Positions 34,154-45,623 of a DNA stretch of 64,000 bases are shown here, in pieces. The notes beneath the pieces are model-generated. The model ran no database searches. It was not told where the DNA came from and saw only the letters and a list, made by a program, of their open reading frames with translations. Within the stretch, counting starts at the first letter, position 1; each line of letters begins with the position of its first letter. The stretch comes from CAWIMX01 sp963792785 (GTDB lineage Bacteria > Acidobacteriota > Vicinamibacteria > Vicinamibacterales > CAVVIG01). Location: NCBI GenBank assembly GCA_963792785.1, contig CAWBXO010000001.1, positions 248,001 to 312,000 of the forward strand, written 5' to 3'. The translations under genes and the position numbers were made by a program.

Positions 34154-35539
34154 TTAGCCGGCCGTCGGCAGCGTGATGCGGAACGTGCTGCCGTCGTCGC
34201 GCAGCTCGTAGGTGAGCTGGCCTCCGTTGGCCTCGACGGCCCACCGCGCGATGCTGAGGCCCAGGCCCCAGCCGGTACCGCCGCCGTCGCCTCCGCGGAC
34301 GAAGCGATCGAAGATCCCGGCGCGGCGCTCGGGGGGGATCCCCGCGCCGGCATCGGTCACCTCGAGGACGGCCCGGTTCGCGTCGCCGGACAGGTCGATG
34401 CGGATGTCGGTGCCGTCGGGACCGTACTTGATCGCGTTGTCCACGAGGTTGGTCAGGGCCTGGCGGAGCATCAGCCGGTCGGAGGCGGCCGCCGGGCGCG
34501 TCGTGTGGTTGACGAGGATGCGCTGCCGCTTCTCCTCGGCCAGGACGCCGAGTTGCGCGACGACTTCGTCGACCAGTTCAGGCAGATCGAGCCGTTCGGG
34601 CTTGAGCGGCGTCTGCCCGCCCTCCGCGCGCGACAGCAGCAGCAGGCGCTCGACCAGCGAGGAGAGGCGGTCGGCTTCCTCGAGCATGCTCTCGATGACG
34701 GCCCGATAGGCGTCGGGGCTGCGCCGCTCGCGCAGCCCCACCTCGCCCACGGTCCGGATGGCCGCAAGCGGTGTCCGCAGCTCGTGGGAGACGTCACCGG
34801 TGAACCGGCGCATCTGGCCGAACGAGGCGTCGAGGCGCTCGAGCGTCTCATTGAACACCGTGGCGAGCCGGCCCAGTTCGTCGTCGGGTTCCTCGACGGG
34901 CAACCGCTCGTTGAGGCGCGCCACCGTGATCGAACGCGCGCGATCGGCCAGGCGTTCGACCGACCCCATCGCGCGGCGCGCGAGCAGGTAGCCGCCGATG
35001 CCCGCGATGCCGACGCCCAGGGGCAGCCCGAACAGCAGATAGAGGAGGAGCCGCGAGAGGTCGGCGCGCATGACGGCCTCGGATTTCGCCACCTGGACCA
35101 CCACGCGGCGGCCGCCGACGGTCACGGCGCGGGTCAGGACGCGATACGGCGGATCGCTCGATCCGACCGAGACGATCCGGCCGTCCGCCTCGCGCACGAG
35201 ATCGCGCGTCTCCGGGATCGGATTGCGCCGGGCCACGGCCGTGCGAAACAACACCTGGCCGTCGGCGTCCCAGACCTGCAGCCACGGACGGTCTTCGTCG
35301 GTGCCCTCGGTCTCCCCGTCGGGGTCGAACCACGTGAGCGCGCCATCCGGCCGCTGCTCCCACATCTCGGCGGCCCACGTGTAGTCGCCCCGCAGGCGGC
35401 TGTCGAGATTCTGGGAGGCGTTGCGGCCGACGAACGCGAGCACGACGACGGCGTAGGCCGCGAGCACAGCGACCATCGCCGCCATGTGCCACAGCGTGAG
35501 GTCGACCCGCAGCCGCCGCCGCCGCCACCACCGGCTCAT
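34154..35539 (-). CDS. Two-component sensor histidine kinase
   Basis: 461 residues from ATG 35539, overlapping the response-regulator stop by ATGA. Topology: TM1 (HMAAMVAVLAAYAVVVLAFV), an extracytoplasmic sensor of about 120 residues (WLQVWDADGQVLFRTAVARR), TM2 (LLLYLLFGLPLGVGIAGIGG), HAMP (RSITVARLNERLPVEEPDDE). The HisKA phospho-acceptor is in RFTGDVSHELRTPLAAIRTV, and the HATPase has N-box LTNLVDNAIKYGPDG, G1 VTDAGAGIPPERRAGIFDRF and G2 GTGWGLGLSIARWAVEANGG. It belongs to the CusS/QseC-like group often tied to metal or envelope stress; the signal is unknown. It is co-transcribed with the regulator upstream and lies next to the broken TonB receptor. Confidence 0.95.
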   Translation of the reverse strand: MSRWWRRRRLRVDLTLWHMAAMVAVLAAYAVVVLAFVGRNASQNLDSRLRGDYTWAAEMWEQRPDGALTWFDPDGETEGTDEDRPWLQVWDADGQVLFRTAVARRNPIPETRDLVREADGRIVSVGSSDPPYRVLTRAVTVGGRRVVVQVAKSEAVMRADLSRLLLYLLFGLPLGVGIAGIGGYLLARRAMGSVERLADRARSITVARLNERLPVEEPDDELGRLATVFNETLERLDASFGQMRRFTGDVSHELRTPLAAIRTVGEVGLRERRSPDAYRAVIESMLEEADRLSSLVERLLLLSRAEGGQTPLKPERLDLPELVDEVVAQLGVLAEEKRQRILVNHTTRPAAASDRLMLRQALTNLVDNAIKYGPDGTDIRIDLSGDANRAVLEVTDAGAGIPPERRAGIFDRFVRGGDGGGTGWGLGLSIARWAVEANGGQLTYELRDDGSTFRITLPTAG

Positions 35540-36222
35540 TCCGCGTGGCCCTCTCGCAGCGTGAACCCGCGCCCCCTGATCGTGTGGACGAGCCTCACGG
35601 CCCGGTCCGCATCGATCTTCTTTCTGAGGCGGGCGACGTGCACGTCGATCACGTTGTTCATCGTCTCCGACCGGACGCGCTCGCGCCACACATCGCGCGC
35701 GAGCGTCTCACGCGACACCACCTCGCCGGCGAACCGCATGAGGTACTCGAGCAGGTCGAACTCGCGGACCGTCAGGTCGATGGGACCGCCCGCGCGTGTC
35801 ACCACCCGGCTCGGAAGGTCGAGCTCGAGGTCGGCGATCCGATGCCGCAGCGGCGCACTCGAGCGTCCCCGCCGGTGGAGCGCCCGGAGCCGCGCGACGA
35901 GCTCGGCGAACGCGAACGGCTTGACGAGATAGTCGTCGGCGCCGCTGTCGAGGCCCAGCACGCGATCGTCCAAGCTGTCGCGCGCCGTCAGGATGAGAAC
36001 GCGAGTGTCGAGGCCCCGCGCCCGGAGCGCCGTGAGGATCTCGATGCCGCTGCGGCCCGGGAGCGTGAGGTCGAGAAGGACCGCGTCGAACGCCTCCGTG
36101 CTGATCCGGAAGAACGCGCCCTCCCCGGAGTGCTCCACCGCTGTTTCGTAGCCCTCGCCGATGAGGCCTTCCTCGAGCGCGCTCGCGAGCTTGTGTTCGT
36201 CCTCGACGATCAGCACACGCAT
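35536..36222 (-). CDS. OmpR/PhoB-family response regulator
   Basis: 228 residues. The receiver has the acidic pair in MRVLIVEDEHKLASALEEGL, the phosphorylation Asp in FDAVLLDLTLPGRSGIEILT, Thr in RVLILTARDSLDDRVLGLDS and Lys in DDYLVKPFAFAELVARLRAL. The winged-helix DNA-binding domain follows (about 130-225): IDLTVREFDLLEYLMRFAGE, VIDVHVARLRKKIDADRAVR and VHTIRGRGFTLR. It is phosphorylated by the kinase whose gene overlaps its stop codon. It starts 2 bp downstream of the DUF6152-like gene stop, so that gene may be in the same transcript. Confidence 0.96.
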   Translation of the reverse strand: MRVLIVEDEHKLASALEEGLIGEGYETAVEHSGEGAFFRISTEAFDAVLLDLTLPGRSGIEILTALRARGLDTRVLILTARDSLDDRVLGLDSGADDYLVKPFAFAELVARLRALHRRGRSSAPLRHRIADLELDLPSRVVTRAGGPIDLTVREFDLLEYLMRFAGEVVSRETLARDVWRERVRSETMNNVIDVHVARLRKKIDADRAVRLVHTIRGRGFTLREGHAE

Positions 36223-36223
36223 G

Positions 36224-36613
36224 TCAGTCGTTCGTGCCGGTCCAGTGCCAACCGTCGACGGGCCGGACGATCATCCGCACCAGCAGCCGGAAGGCGGCAG
36301 GGTCGCGGCCCGGATAGCCCGTCGCGGTCACCCGGTCGCCGACCCGAAGGACCTCCATGGGCCCGCCGGGTCCCCGGCCGTCATCGCGGCTCTCCCATTC
36401 GATGGCCCAGCGGTGCATCGCGCCGGATCGGTCCTGGACGTCGATGTGAATGTAGGAATGCGGCCGGCGCTGCACGATCGCGACGACCTCCCCCTCGATC
36501 GTCACGCGGCGATCCATCGCGTACACCGCGGCGAACGGGTGGTGCGCCGACACCACGGGCTCGACGGCAAAGGCGAGGGCGAGCGCCAGGGCGATGTACG
36601 CGCAGCGGCCCAT
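36224..36613 (-). CDS. DUF6152-like exported protein
   Basis: 129 residues from ATG 36613. The signal peptide CAYIALALALAFAVEPVVSA is followed immediately by HHPFAAVYAMDRRVTIEGEV. An AHHSFAA motif right after the signal peptide is the hallmark of the small exported DUF6152 family that is common in Acidobacteria and Proteobacteria. The rest forms an OB-like beta barrel (VVAIVQRRPHSYIHIDVQDR, MEVLRVGDRVTATGYPGRDP). Function unknown; the His cluster hints at metal binding. It lies 1 bp from the response regulator gene and 11 bp after tsaE. Confidence 0.75.
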   Translation of the reverse strand: MGRCAYIALALALAFAVEPVVSAHHPFAAVYAMDRRVTIEGEVVAIVQRRPHSYIHIDVQDRSGAMHRWAIEWESRDDGRGPGGPMEVLRVGDRVTATGYPGRDPAAFRLLVRMIVRPVDGWHWTGTND

Positions 36614-36624
36614 GAGGTGTGGCG

Positions 36625-37053
36625 CTACGGTACCGTACTTCGGATGTCGATGCGGCGGTCGTCGTCGTTGCCCTGCGCGATCCGCACCTCGACGGTCCGA
36701 ATCGGCGCGGCGCCGAACTTCTCCGCCCATTCGATGGCGAGTACGCCGCCGCTCCCCAGCTCGTCGAGCCCGAGATCGGCGACCTCGCGCGGGTCGTTCA
36801 GCCGGTAGAGATCCACGTGCACGAGCGGCAGCCGGCCGCCGCGATATTCCTGGATCAACGTGAACGTGGGGCTGCTGACCCCGTCCGGGTCGGCGCCGAG
36901 GCCGGCGGCGAGGCCGCGGACGAAGGCGGTCTTGCCGGCGCCGAGGTCGCCGAACAGCAGGACGACGGTATCGGGCGTGAGCGTGGCCGCAAGGGCGCGG
37001 CCGACGTCGGCCGTCTCGGCCTCGGAGCGCGTGGTGACGGACCGCGTGGGCAT
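36625..37053 (-). CDS. tsaE: tRNA threonylcarbamoyladenosine biosynthesis ATPase TsaE
   Basis: 142 residues from ATG 37053. P-loop VVLLFGDLGAGKTAFVRGLA (Walker A GDLGAGKT), then GVSSPTFTLIQEYRGGRLPL, HVDLYRLNDPREVADLGLDE and VLAIEWAEKFG, all standard TsaE motifs. It forms the t6A complex with TsaB and TsaD to modify ANN-decoding tRNAs. Its start overlaps the stop of the NAD(P)HX repair gene by ATGA, a gene pairing often seen in bacteria (nnr-tsaE). Cytoplasmic housekeeping function. Confidence 0.95.
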   Translation of the reverse strand: MPTRSVTTRSEAETADVGRALAATLTPDTVVLLFGDLGAGKTAFVRGLAAGLGADPDGVSSPTFTLIQEYRGGRLPLVHVDLYRLNDPREVADLGLDELGSGGVLAIEWAEKFGAAPIRTVEVRIAQGNDDDRRIDIRSTVP

Positions 37054-38646
37054 CAGGAGGAGGACTCGCGGGACCGCTCGACCCGGCGCCGCGCGGACAC
37101 CTCGAGGATCGCGTCGCCGATGTGGTCGACGAGATCCGACGCGATCAGCGACATCTCGCCGAGGTCGGCTTCGGCGAGGTCGCCCGCGACGCCGTGCAGG
37201 TAGACGCCAAGCCGGCAGGCGGCCTCCGCGTCGAGCATCTGCGCGAGGAGCGCGGCGATCATCCCGCAGAGAATGTCGCCCATCCCGCCGGTCGCCATGC
37301 CCGCGTTGCCCGTCGGGTTGATGTACACCTTCCCGTCCGGTGTGGCGATCAGCGTCCGGTGGCCCTTGAGCACGACGTAGGTGCGATGCGCCAGGGCGAA
37401 GTTGCGCGCGATTTCGAGGCGGCTCGCCTGCACTTCGTCGGCGGACATCCCGACCAGCCGCGCCATCTCGCCGGGATGCGGCGTGATGATCACGTCCCGC
37501 CCTTCGCGGCCCGCGAGGCGATCGGGGTCGCCGTCGAACGCGTTCAGGCCGTCGGCGTCGACGACGAGCGGGCACGTCGCCCGGTCGACGAGATCCTGGA
37601 CGAAGGCGCGCGTGCCCTGGGTCGGTGCCCAGGCCCGGGCCGATCGCGATGACGTCACGCGCCATCTCGATCACCCGCTCGACATTTGCCGGGTCGAGGC
37701 CCCCGTGGACGTCGCCCAACTCGTCGAGCGCTTCCGTCATGTACTCGGGCGCCATGCCGGCGAGGACCGCCTGGCACATCGACGGCGTGGCGATGGTCAC
37801 GAGCCCCGCGCCGGCTCGCAGCGCGCCCATCGCGGCGAGGTACGCCGCCCCGGTCTTTCCGCGCGACCCGGCGACCAGGAGCACGCGCCCGTAGTCGCCC
37901 TTGTGGCTCTCCGGGGCGCGCGGGGCGATGAGGGCGCGCATCGCCGGCCGCGTGAGGAGCTCGATGCGCGGCCCCTCGAGCCCCTCGATGACGTCCTCGG
38001 GGATGCCGATATCGGCGATGACGATGTCGCCGGCGTGGAGCTCCCCGGGCGGCAGCACGAGCGGCAGCTTCGGCGCTGCCAGCGTCACCGTGACGCCGGC
38101 CTCGATCGACGGCCCGATGGGATCGGCCGAGTCGGCCGACAGGCCCGACGGCAGGTCGATCGCGACGACGGGGATGCCGGACGCGTTGACGTCGGCGATC
38201 ACCGTCTCGACGAGGCCCGTGACGGGCGCGTTGAGCCCGGTGCCGAAGATCGCGTCCACGATCAGCGTGGAGTCGCGCACCTCCGACAGGTGCAGCTCCC
38301 AGTCGCCGCTGTCCGCGACCTCGACCACCGTGATTCCCAGGCGGCCGAGCGCCTCGAGGTTGACCCGGGCATCGCCGCGCACGTCGGCGACCTGGCCGAT
38401 GACGAACACCGACACGTCGATATCGCGCTGCGCGAGCGTGCGGGCGACGACGAAGCCGTCGCCACCGTTGTTCCCGTGGCCCGCCAGCACGACGACGCGC
38501 CGGTCACCGAGGTCGGTGTGGATGGCCTCCATGGCGGCGACGACCTGCCGGCCGGCGTTCTCCATGAGCACGAGGGACGGAATGCCGATCTCGTCGATGG
38601 TGTGGCGGTCGGCGGCCCGCATCTGGGCGGCGGTCAGTACGCGCAT
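37053..38646 (-). CDS. nnr: Bifunctional NAD(P)H-hydrate epimerase / dehydratase, frameshifted
   Basis: The N-terminal epimerase half (from ATG 38646) has PSLVLMENAGRQVVAAMEAI, VVVLAGHGNNGGDGFVVART and VVAIDLPSGLSADSADP. The C-terminal ADP/ATP-dependent dehydratase (NnrD, ribokinase-like) half has YGRVLLVAGSRGKTGAAYLA, VIAIGPGLGTDPG and, in another frame, VVDADGLNAFDGDPDRLAGR, VIITPHPGEMARLVGMSADE and INPTGNAGMATGGMGDILCG. The switch is at about 37616, where one extra G breaks GTDPGTRAFVQ. The enzyme repairs damaged (hydrated) NADH and NADPH. With one base removed the gene is complete at about 530 residues. Confidence 0.88.
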
Positions 38647-38710
38647 AAAGAAAAGTGAGTGCCTTGCGCGCAGCTTAACATACACGGTACGCTCACGAGG
38701 ATCAGGGAAC

Positions 38711-38758
38711 GTGGTGATGGCGTGACGTGGTGATGGGGTGACGTGGTGATGGGGTGAT
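38711..38758. repeat. Octamer array I (GTGGTGAT / GGGGTGAC)
   Basis: Six 8-bp units in perfect register: GTGGTGAT, GGCGTGAC, GTGGTGAT, GGGGTGAC, GTGGTGAT, GGGGTGAT, so there is also a 16-bp super-period. It lies between two divergent genes and ends six bases before the ATG at 38765. Its last GGGG may double as ribosome binding site. This is the one array not attached to a stop codon. Confidence 0.85.
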
Positions 38759-38764
38759 GGTTCC

Positions 38765-39661
38765 ATGTATACGGTGAACGTCAACGGGCGCGTGTTCGAC
38801 GAGGCACACGCCGTCGTGTCGGTGTTCGATCACGGGTTCCTCTTCGGCGAGGGTGTGTACGAGACACTCCGCACCTACGGCGGCGATCCGTTCCTCTTCG
38901 ACCGGCACGCGCGCCGGCTGCGGAATTCCTCGCGCATGCTCGAGCTGGCGGTACCGCTCACCGACGCGGCCCTCGAAGCCCGCTGCCTGGAGACGATGGC
39001 GGCGGCGGGACTGTCGGGCGGGGCCGGCCACGAGGCCTACATCCGCATCCTGCTCACCCGCGGCGTGGGCGAGCTCTCCTACGACGCCGACGCGTGCCCC
39101 ACACCGACGGTCGTCGTGATCGTGAAGCCGTTCGTCGAGCCCCTCGCCGAGGCGTACGCGCGCGGCGTCAAGGTGGCGCTCGTCTCGATCGTCCGGAATC
39201 ACCCGGACACGGTGAATCCGCTGATCAAGTCGAACAATCTGATCAACAACGCGCTCGCGATGCAGGAAGCGGCCAAGGCGGGCGCGTTCGAAGGCGTGAT
39301 GCGGAACTATCGCGGCGAACTGGCCGAGTGCACGCAGTCCAACCTCTTCATCGTTCGCCAGGGCACGGCGCTGACGCCGCCCCTCGACGCGGGCCTGCTG
39401 CCGGGGATCACGCGAGAGTTCCTGTTCGAGATTGCCGAAGCGATCGGCGTGCCGATGCGGGAAGCCGTGCTCCGAGACGAGGATCTTTTCGGGGCGGACG
39501 AGGCGTTCCTGACCAGCACCACGCGCGAGGTCATGCCGGTGGTCGAGGCGGACGGGAAGGAGATCGCGTCCGGCGTGCCAGGACCGATCACGAAGCGCCT
39601 GCTGGACGCCTTCCGCCAGCGAGCCCGCGGCTATTCTGTATCCCTAAGCCCTAAGCTCTAA
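38765..39661 (+). CDS. Class IV PLP aminotransferase (BCAT / D-amino-acid transaminase / ADC lyase family)
   Basis: 298 residues. Fold-type IV signatures: VSVFDHGFLFGEGVYETLRT at the N-terminus, the catalytic Lys in NPLIKSNNLINNALAMQEAA, EGVMRNYRGELAECTQSNLF, then PPLDAGLLPGITREFLFEIA and DEAFLTSTTREVMPVVEADG. The pattern fits branched-chain aminotransferase, D-alanine transaminase or aminodeoxychorismate lyase. I cannot separate these by eye. The last residues (SLSPKL) and the stop codon are written by heptamer array J, so the natural C-terminus has probably been replaced or extended by repeat sequence. Confidence 0.9.
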   Translation: MYTVNVNGRVFDEAHAVVSVFDHGFLFGEGVYETLRTYGGDPFLFDRHARRLRNSSRMLELAVPLTDAALEARCLETMAAAGLSGGAGHEAYIRILLTRGVGELSYDADACPTPTVVVIVKPFVEPLAEAYARGVKVALVSIVRNHPDTVNPLIKSNNLINNALAMQEAAKAGAFEGVMRNYRGELAECTQSNLFIVRQGTALTPPLDAGLLPGITREFLFEIAEAIGVPMREAVLRDEDLFGADEAFLTSTTREVMPVVEADGKEIASGVPGPITKRLLDAFRQRARGYSVSLSPKL

Positions 39662-39805
39662 GCTCTAAGCCCTAAGCCCTAAGCTCTAAGCCCTAAGCTC
39701 TAAGCCCTAAGCCCTAAGCCCTAAGCCCTAAGCCCTAAGCCCTAAGCCCTAAGCCCTAAGCCCTAAGCTCCTAAGCCCTAAGCCCTAAGCCGTAAGCCGT
39801 AAGCC

Positions 39806-39808
<3 letters not shown>
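39642..39808. repeat. Heptamer array J (CCTAAGC), 23 units
   Basis: TAAG recurs 23 times every 7 bp from 39645 to 39800, with a single 1-nt slip after 39764. The variable position alternates between CCC and CTC, with CCG in the last units. It fills the entire space between two convergent genes. The TAA stop of the aminotransferase (39659-39661) and the TAG stop of gcvP (39806-39808, minus strand) are both units of the array. Confidence 0.92.
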
Positions 39809-42663
<2,855 letters not shown>

Positions 42664-42667
<4 letters not shown>

Positions 42668-43038
42668 TTCACGAGGGCTTCGTAGGCGGCCAGGTCGAGG
42701 AGCGTGCCGGCCTCGGCGGGCGTGCTCAGCTTCACCTTGATCATCCAGCTGCCGTGCGGGTCGGTGTTCACCGCCTCGGGCTTCTCCTTGAGCGCCGTGT
42801 TCACCTCGACCACCTCGCCCGACACCGGCGCGTAGAGCTCGGACACGGCCTTCACCGATTCGATCGTGCCGAACGACTGGCCCTTCGTGAGCGTCGCGCC
42901 CACGTCGGGCAGCTCCAGGAAGACGACGTCGCCGAGCTGCGCCTGCGCGTAATCGGTGATACCGATCTTTCCGGTGTCGCCGGAGAGATCGAGCCACTCG
43001 TGATCCTTGGAGTACTTGTAGCCGGAGGGATAGGCCAC
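42664..43038 (-). CDS. gcvH: Glycine cleavage system H-protein
   Basis: 124 residues from GTG 43038 (VAYPSGYKYSKDHEWLDLSG). The lipoylation Lys is in FGTIESVKAVSELYAPVSGE, flanked by GDVVFLELPDVGATLTKGQS and WMIKVKLSTPAEAGTLLDLA, all typical of H-protein. It shuttles the aminomethyl intermediate on lipoamide between GcvP, GcvT and the dihydrolipoyl dehydrogenase. It starts 1 bp after the gcvT stop. No lipoate ligase is in the window. Confidence 0.97.
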
Positions 43039-43039
43039 G

Positions 43040-44156
43040 CTAGTTGCCTCGCTTGTAGAACGGCATCGGCACCACGCGCGCGCGGGTGCGGCGGCCGCGG
43101 ATATCAACCTCGAACTCGGCGCCCACGACGGCCTGCGCCGCGGGCAGGTAGCCCATTCCGATTGCCTTCTTCAGATAGGGCGTCTGTGTGCCGCTGGTGA
43201 CGCGGCCCACGGCCGCGCCGCCGACGTACATATCGTAGCCCGGCCGCGCGATGCCGCGCTCGACCATCTCGAAGCCGACGATTTTCCGCGCGGGGCCGCT
43301 CGCCTTCTGGGCGCGAAGCGCCGCGGCGCCGATGAAGTCGTCTTTCTTCCAGCCGACGATCCAGCCGAGGTCGGCCTCGATGGCGGTCGTCGTCTCGTCG
43401 ATGTCGTTGCCGTGGAGCCGCATCGCGGCCTCGAGGCGGAGCGTGTCGCGGGCGCCGAGGCCGCACGGGATGGCGCCGACGCCCTCGCCCGCCTGCAGGA
43501 TCGCCTGCCAGACGCGGTCGGCCTGGGCCGGGGGCACGAAGATTTCGAAGCCGTCCTCGCCGGTGTAGCCGGTTCGTGAGACCGTGCCGCGCACGCCGGC
43601 GATCTCGCCGTGAGCGGACCAGTAGTACTTGAGGGCCGCCAGCTCGACGCCCGTGAGCGTCTGGAGCACCTCGAGCGCCCTCGGGCCCTGAAACGCGAGC
43701 AGGGCGTAGCGCGAGCTGGAGTCGATCGCCACGGCGTCGCCCACGCTCGTGATGTGGCCGGCGATCCACTCGTAGTCTTTCGCGATGTGCGAGGCGTTGA
43801 CGACCAGCAGGTAGTGGCTGGGCGCGAGGCGGTAGACGAGCAGGTCGTCCACGAATGTGCCGTCGGGCGTGAGCAGGCCCGAGTACCTGCGCCTGCCCCA
43901 CCGAGAGCTTCGAGGCGTCGTTGCTTGAAATCTTCTGGACGGCCGCGAGGGCGTCCTTCCCCGCGATCTCGATCTCGCCCATATGGCTCACGTCGAAGAG
44001 CCCGGCGCGTTCGCGCACGGCCATGTGCTCGGCGGTGATGCCGGAGTATTCGACGGGCATGTCCCATCCGCCGAACGGGACCATCTTCGCGCCGGACGCG
44101 ATGTGGCGTGCGTGGAGCGGCGTTTTCTTGAGGGGACCGTCGGGGGGCTGTGACAT
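43040..44156 (-). CDS. gcvT: Aminomethyltransferase (T-protein), frameshifted
   Basis: From ATG 44156: KKTPLHARHIASGAKMVPFG, MPVEYSGITAEHMAVRERAG, LFDVSHMGEIEIAGKDALAA and SVGQAQ. After about 43887 the family sequence continues one frame over: YSGLLTPDGTFVDDLLVYRL, SRTGYTGEDGFEIFVPPAQA, GARDTLRLEAAMRLHGNDID and VTSGTQTPYLKKAIGMGYLP. Deleting one G (CAGGTAC to CAGTAC) restores SVGQAQYSGLLTPDG. The enzyme transfers the methylene group from GcvH to tetrahydrofolate. The rest of the operon is intact and the residues are fully conserved, so a sequencing error is the simplest reading. Confidence 0.92.
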
Positions 44157-44197
44157 CAGGCGCTTGGAGGCCGTTCGGCCGCCGGGGCGAACGTGTA

Positions 44198-44227
44198 ACG
44201 GTACTATGCGCGTTCGCGGGCGGTCAA
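44198..44227 (-). promoter_or_regulatory. Candidate promoter of the gcv operon
   Basis: On the minus strand: TTGACC (44227-44222), an 18-bp spacer, TACCGT (44203-44198), about 35 nt from the gcvT start. It closely resembles the mltD promoter (TTGACC, TACCAT). No glycine-riboswitch aptamer fits in the short leader. Confidence 0.45.
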
Positions 44228-44269
44228 GGATTCGGGCGCCCCGCCAGACGCGGCTGTTAGACTCGCGTC

Positions 44270-44524
44270 GTGGGGCGTCTCATCATCTTCGTGGCGATCG
44301 TGATCGGCATCGCGCTCCTGGCCCTGCGCACGTCGAAGCGCGGTGGCGGCGGCAGCCTGCGGCCCGGGCCGGGCACGATGGGCACGATCTACGACTTCCT
44401 CAACGAGGAGAAGCGCAACGCGATCGAGATCATCCTCGAGGAGAAAGCCGAGGCGCGCGATCCGGAACGCGCCGCCGGCAACCTGCCGGAACTCGAGGAT
44501 CCGCGCCACGAGGCTGAATCCTGA
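44270..44524 (+). CDS. Small membrane protein, unknown
   Basis: 84 residues from GTG 44270. An N-terminal membrane helix (MGRLIIFVAIVIGIALLAL) is followed by a Gly-rich basic hinge (TSKRGGGGSLRPGPGTMG) and an acidic cytoplasmic helix (IYDFLNEEKRNAIEIILEEK). I do not recognise a family. TAGACT at 44258-44263 ends six bases before the start codon, so the transcript may be leaderless. Divergent from gcvT. Confidence 0.7.
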   Translation: MGRLIIFVAIVIGIALLALRTSKRGGGGSLRPGPGTMGTIYDFLNEEKRNAIEIILEEKAEARDPERAAGNLPELEDPRHEAES

Positions 44525-44600
44525 GGGACACGCCAGTTTCGTGATTTCCGTCCCAGTACCGTATTTCCCTAGGAAATTCGATTCTTTACGTCGATCGCCG

Positions 44601-44629
44601 TTGACAGCGGTCCAGCTCGGCCGTAGCCT
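44601..44629 (+). promoter_or_regulatory. Sigma-70 promoter of the collagen-like gene
   Basis: Perfect TTGACA (44601-44606), a 17-bp spacer, TAGCCT (44624-44629), about 48 bp before the ATG. Just upstream, ATTTCC (44562-44567) and GGAAAT (44571-44576) form an inverted repeat that could be an operator. Confidence 0.6.
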
Positions 44630-44677
44630 CGACCTTACCCCCCGATCTCCTAAGCAGGCGCCCTCCGGAGGATCGTC

Positions 44678-45541
44678 ATGCGCACCAGGTTCTTCACGTT
44701 TACGCTCGCGGCGGCGCTCGCCTGCACCGCCACACCGGTGCTCGCCGGCGGCCCGGGCTCGAACCACCAGATGGAAGTGGTCATGGTGGCCGAACAGGGT
44801 GGGTATCTCGTCATCGACGGCAGCAATTTTGGCCGTCGGCCGCGAGTGTTCCTGGGCGGGCTGGAACTGGGCGGCGTGGTCGTCGATCGCGCCGGCACGG
44901 AGATCACGGCGCTCTCGCCGGCTCTGCCGCGTGGCACGTACCTGCTCATCGTGATCGGCGGCAACGGCCTGCCGCAGGTTGCGACCTTCAACGCGGCGCT
45001 CGGCTCGGTGGGCGGGATCGGACCGCAGGGCGAAGCCGGCCTCGCCGGCGAGCCGGGCCCTCCCGGCCCGCAGGGCCCTCCCGGTGAACAAGGCCCCCAG
45101 GGGGCGCAGGGCGTCCCTGGCGTTCCGGGCCCTTCGGGTCTGCTGAGCGTGAATGCGTTCGCCGGCCCGATCGGCGTGATCACCTCCGAGGGCACCTGGG
45201 TGTTCGCGGGGCCGACGGCGACGGTGTCCGCCGCGGCCGGCCAGCATCTGACCGGCTCGGCGGAGGCGCCGCTCGCGCGCGCCACCACGACACTGACGAT
45301 GTTCCGTTACGGGTTGTGCTATCAGTCCGCCACGGGCGGACCGCTGGTGAACTTCGTGGGCGCCAACTTCTCGGTGGGCGAGATCGCGGACCGTCGCTTC
45401 GGCTGGCCCGCGACCGCCTCGACCGCCATTCCCGCCACCGACACGTACAACGTCGGCTTCTGCATGTCGGCGAACGGCACGTTCTCGCTGATGCTGGAAG
45501 ACAACGGCAGCGTGAACGGGTGGGTGATGGTGACGCAGTAA
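44678..45541 (+). CDS. Secreted collagen-like (Gly-X-Y) protein with IPT/TIG-like domain
   Basis: 287 residues. The signal peptide is FFTFTLAAALACTATPVLAG. Residues 30-105 look like an IPT/TIG immunoglobulin-like domain (GGYLVIDGSNFGRRPRVFLG, LPRGTYLLIVIGGNGLPQVA). About 14 uninterrupted Gly-X-Y triplets follow (GPQGEAGLAGEPGPPGPQGP then GEQGPQGAQGVPGVPGPSG), enough for a short triple helix. The C-terminal ~130 residues (GVITSEGTWVFAGPTATVSA, MLEDNGSVNGWVMVTQ) form a beta-rich trimerisation-like head. It is probably a trimeric surface fibre or adhesin. It is driven by its own promoter and converges on an enhancer-binding-protein gene across heptamer array K. Confidence 0.85.
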   Translation: MRTRFFTFTLAAALACTATPVLAGGPGSNHQMEVVMVAEQGGYLVIDGSNFGRRPRVFLGGLELGGVVVDRAGTEITALSPALPRGTYLLIVIGGNGLPQVATFNAALGSVGGIGPQGEAGLAGEPGPPGPQGPPGEQGPQGAQGVPGVPGPSGLLSVNAFAGPIGVITSEGTWVFAGPTATVSAAAGQHLTGSAEAPLARATTTLTMFRYGLCYQSATGGPLVNFVGANFSVGEIADRRFGWPATASTAIPATDTYNVGFCMSANGTFSLMLEDNGSVNGWVMVTQ

Positions 45542-45553
45542 GTGCGGGCAGTT

Positions 45554-45623
45554 GCTAGCCGTTAGCCACTAGCCGTTAGCCACTAGCCGTTAGCCACTAG
45601 CCGTTGGCCATTGGCCGTCAGTC
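45554..45623. repeat. Heptamer array K (GTTAGCC / ACTAGCC)
   Basis: About ten 7-bp units: GCTAGCC, then GTTAGCC and ACTAGCC alternating three times (14-bp super-period), then GTTGGCC, ATTGGCC, GTCAGTC. The core unit GTTAGCC is the same as in arrays D and E. It fills the space between two convergent genes. The stop codon (TGA, minus strand, 45618-45620) and final codons of the enhancer-binding protein lie in its decaying end. Confidence 0.85.

Noticed and set aside
44157..44269. Glycine riboswitch upstream of gcvT
   Set aside because: The leader after the promoter is only about 35 nt and lacks the aptamer core.
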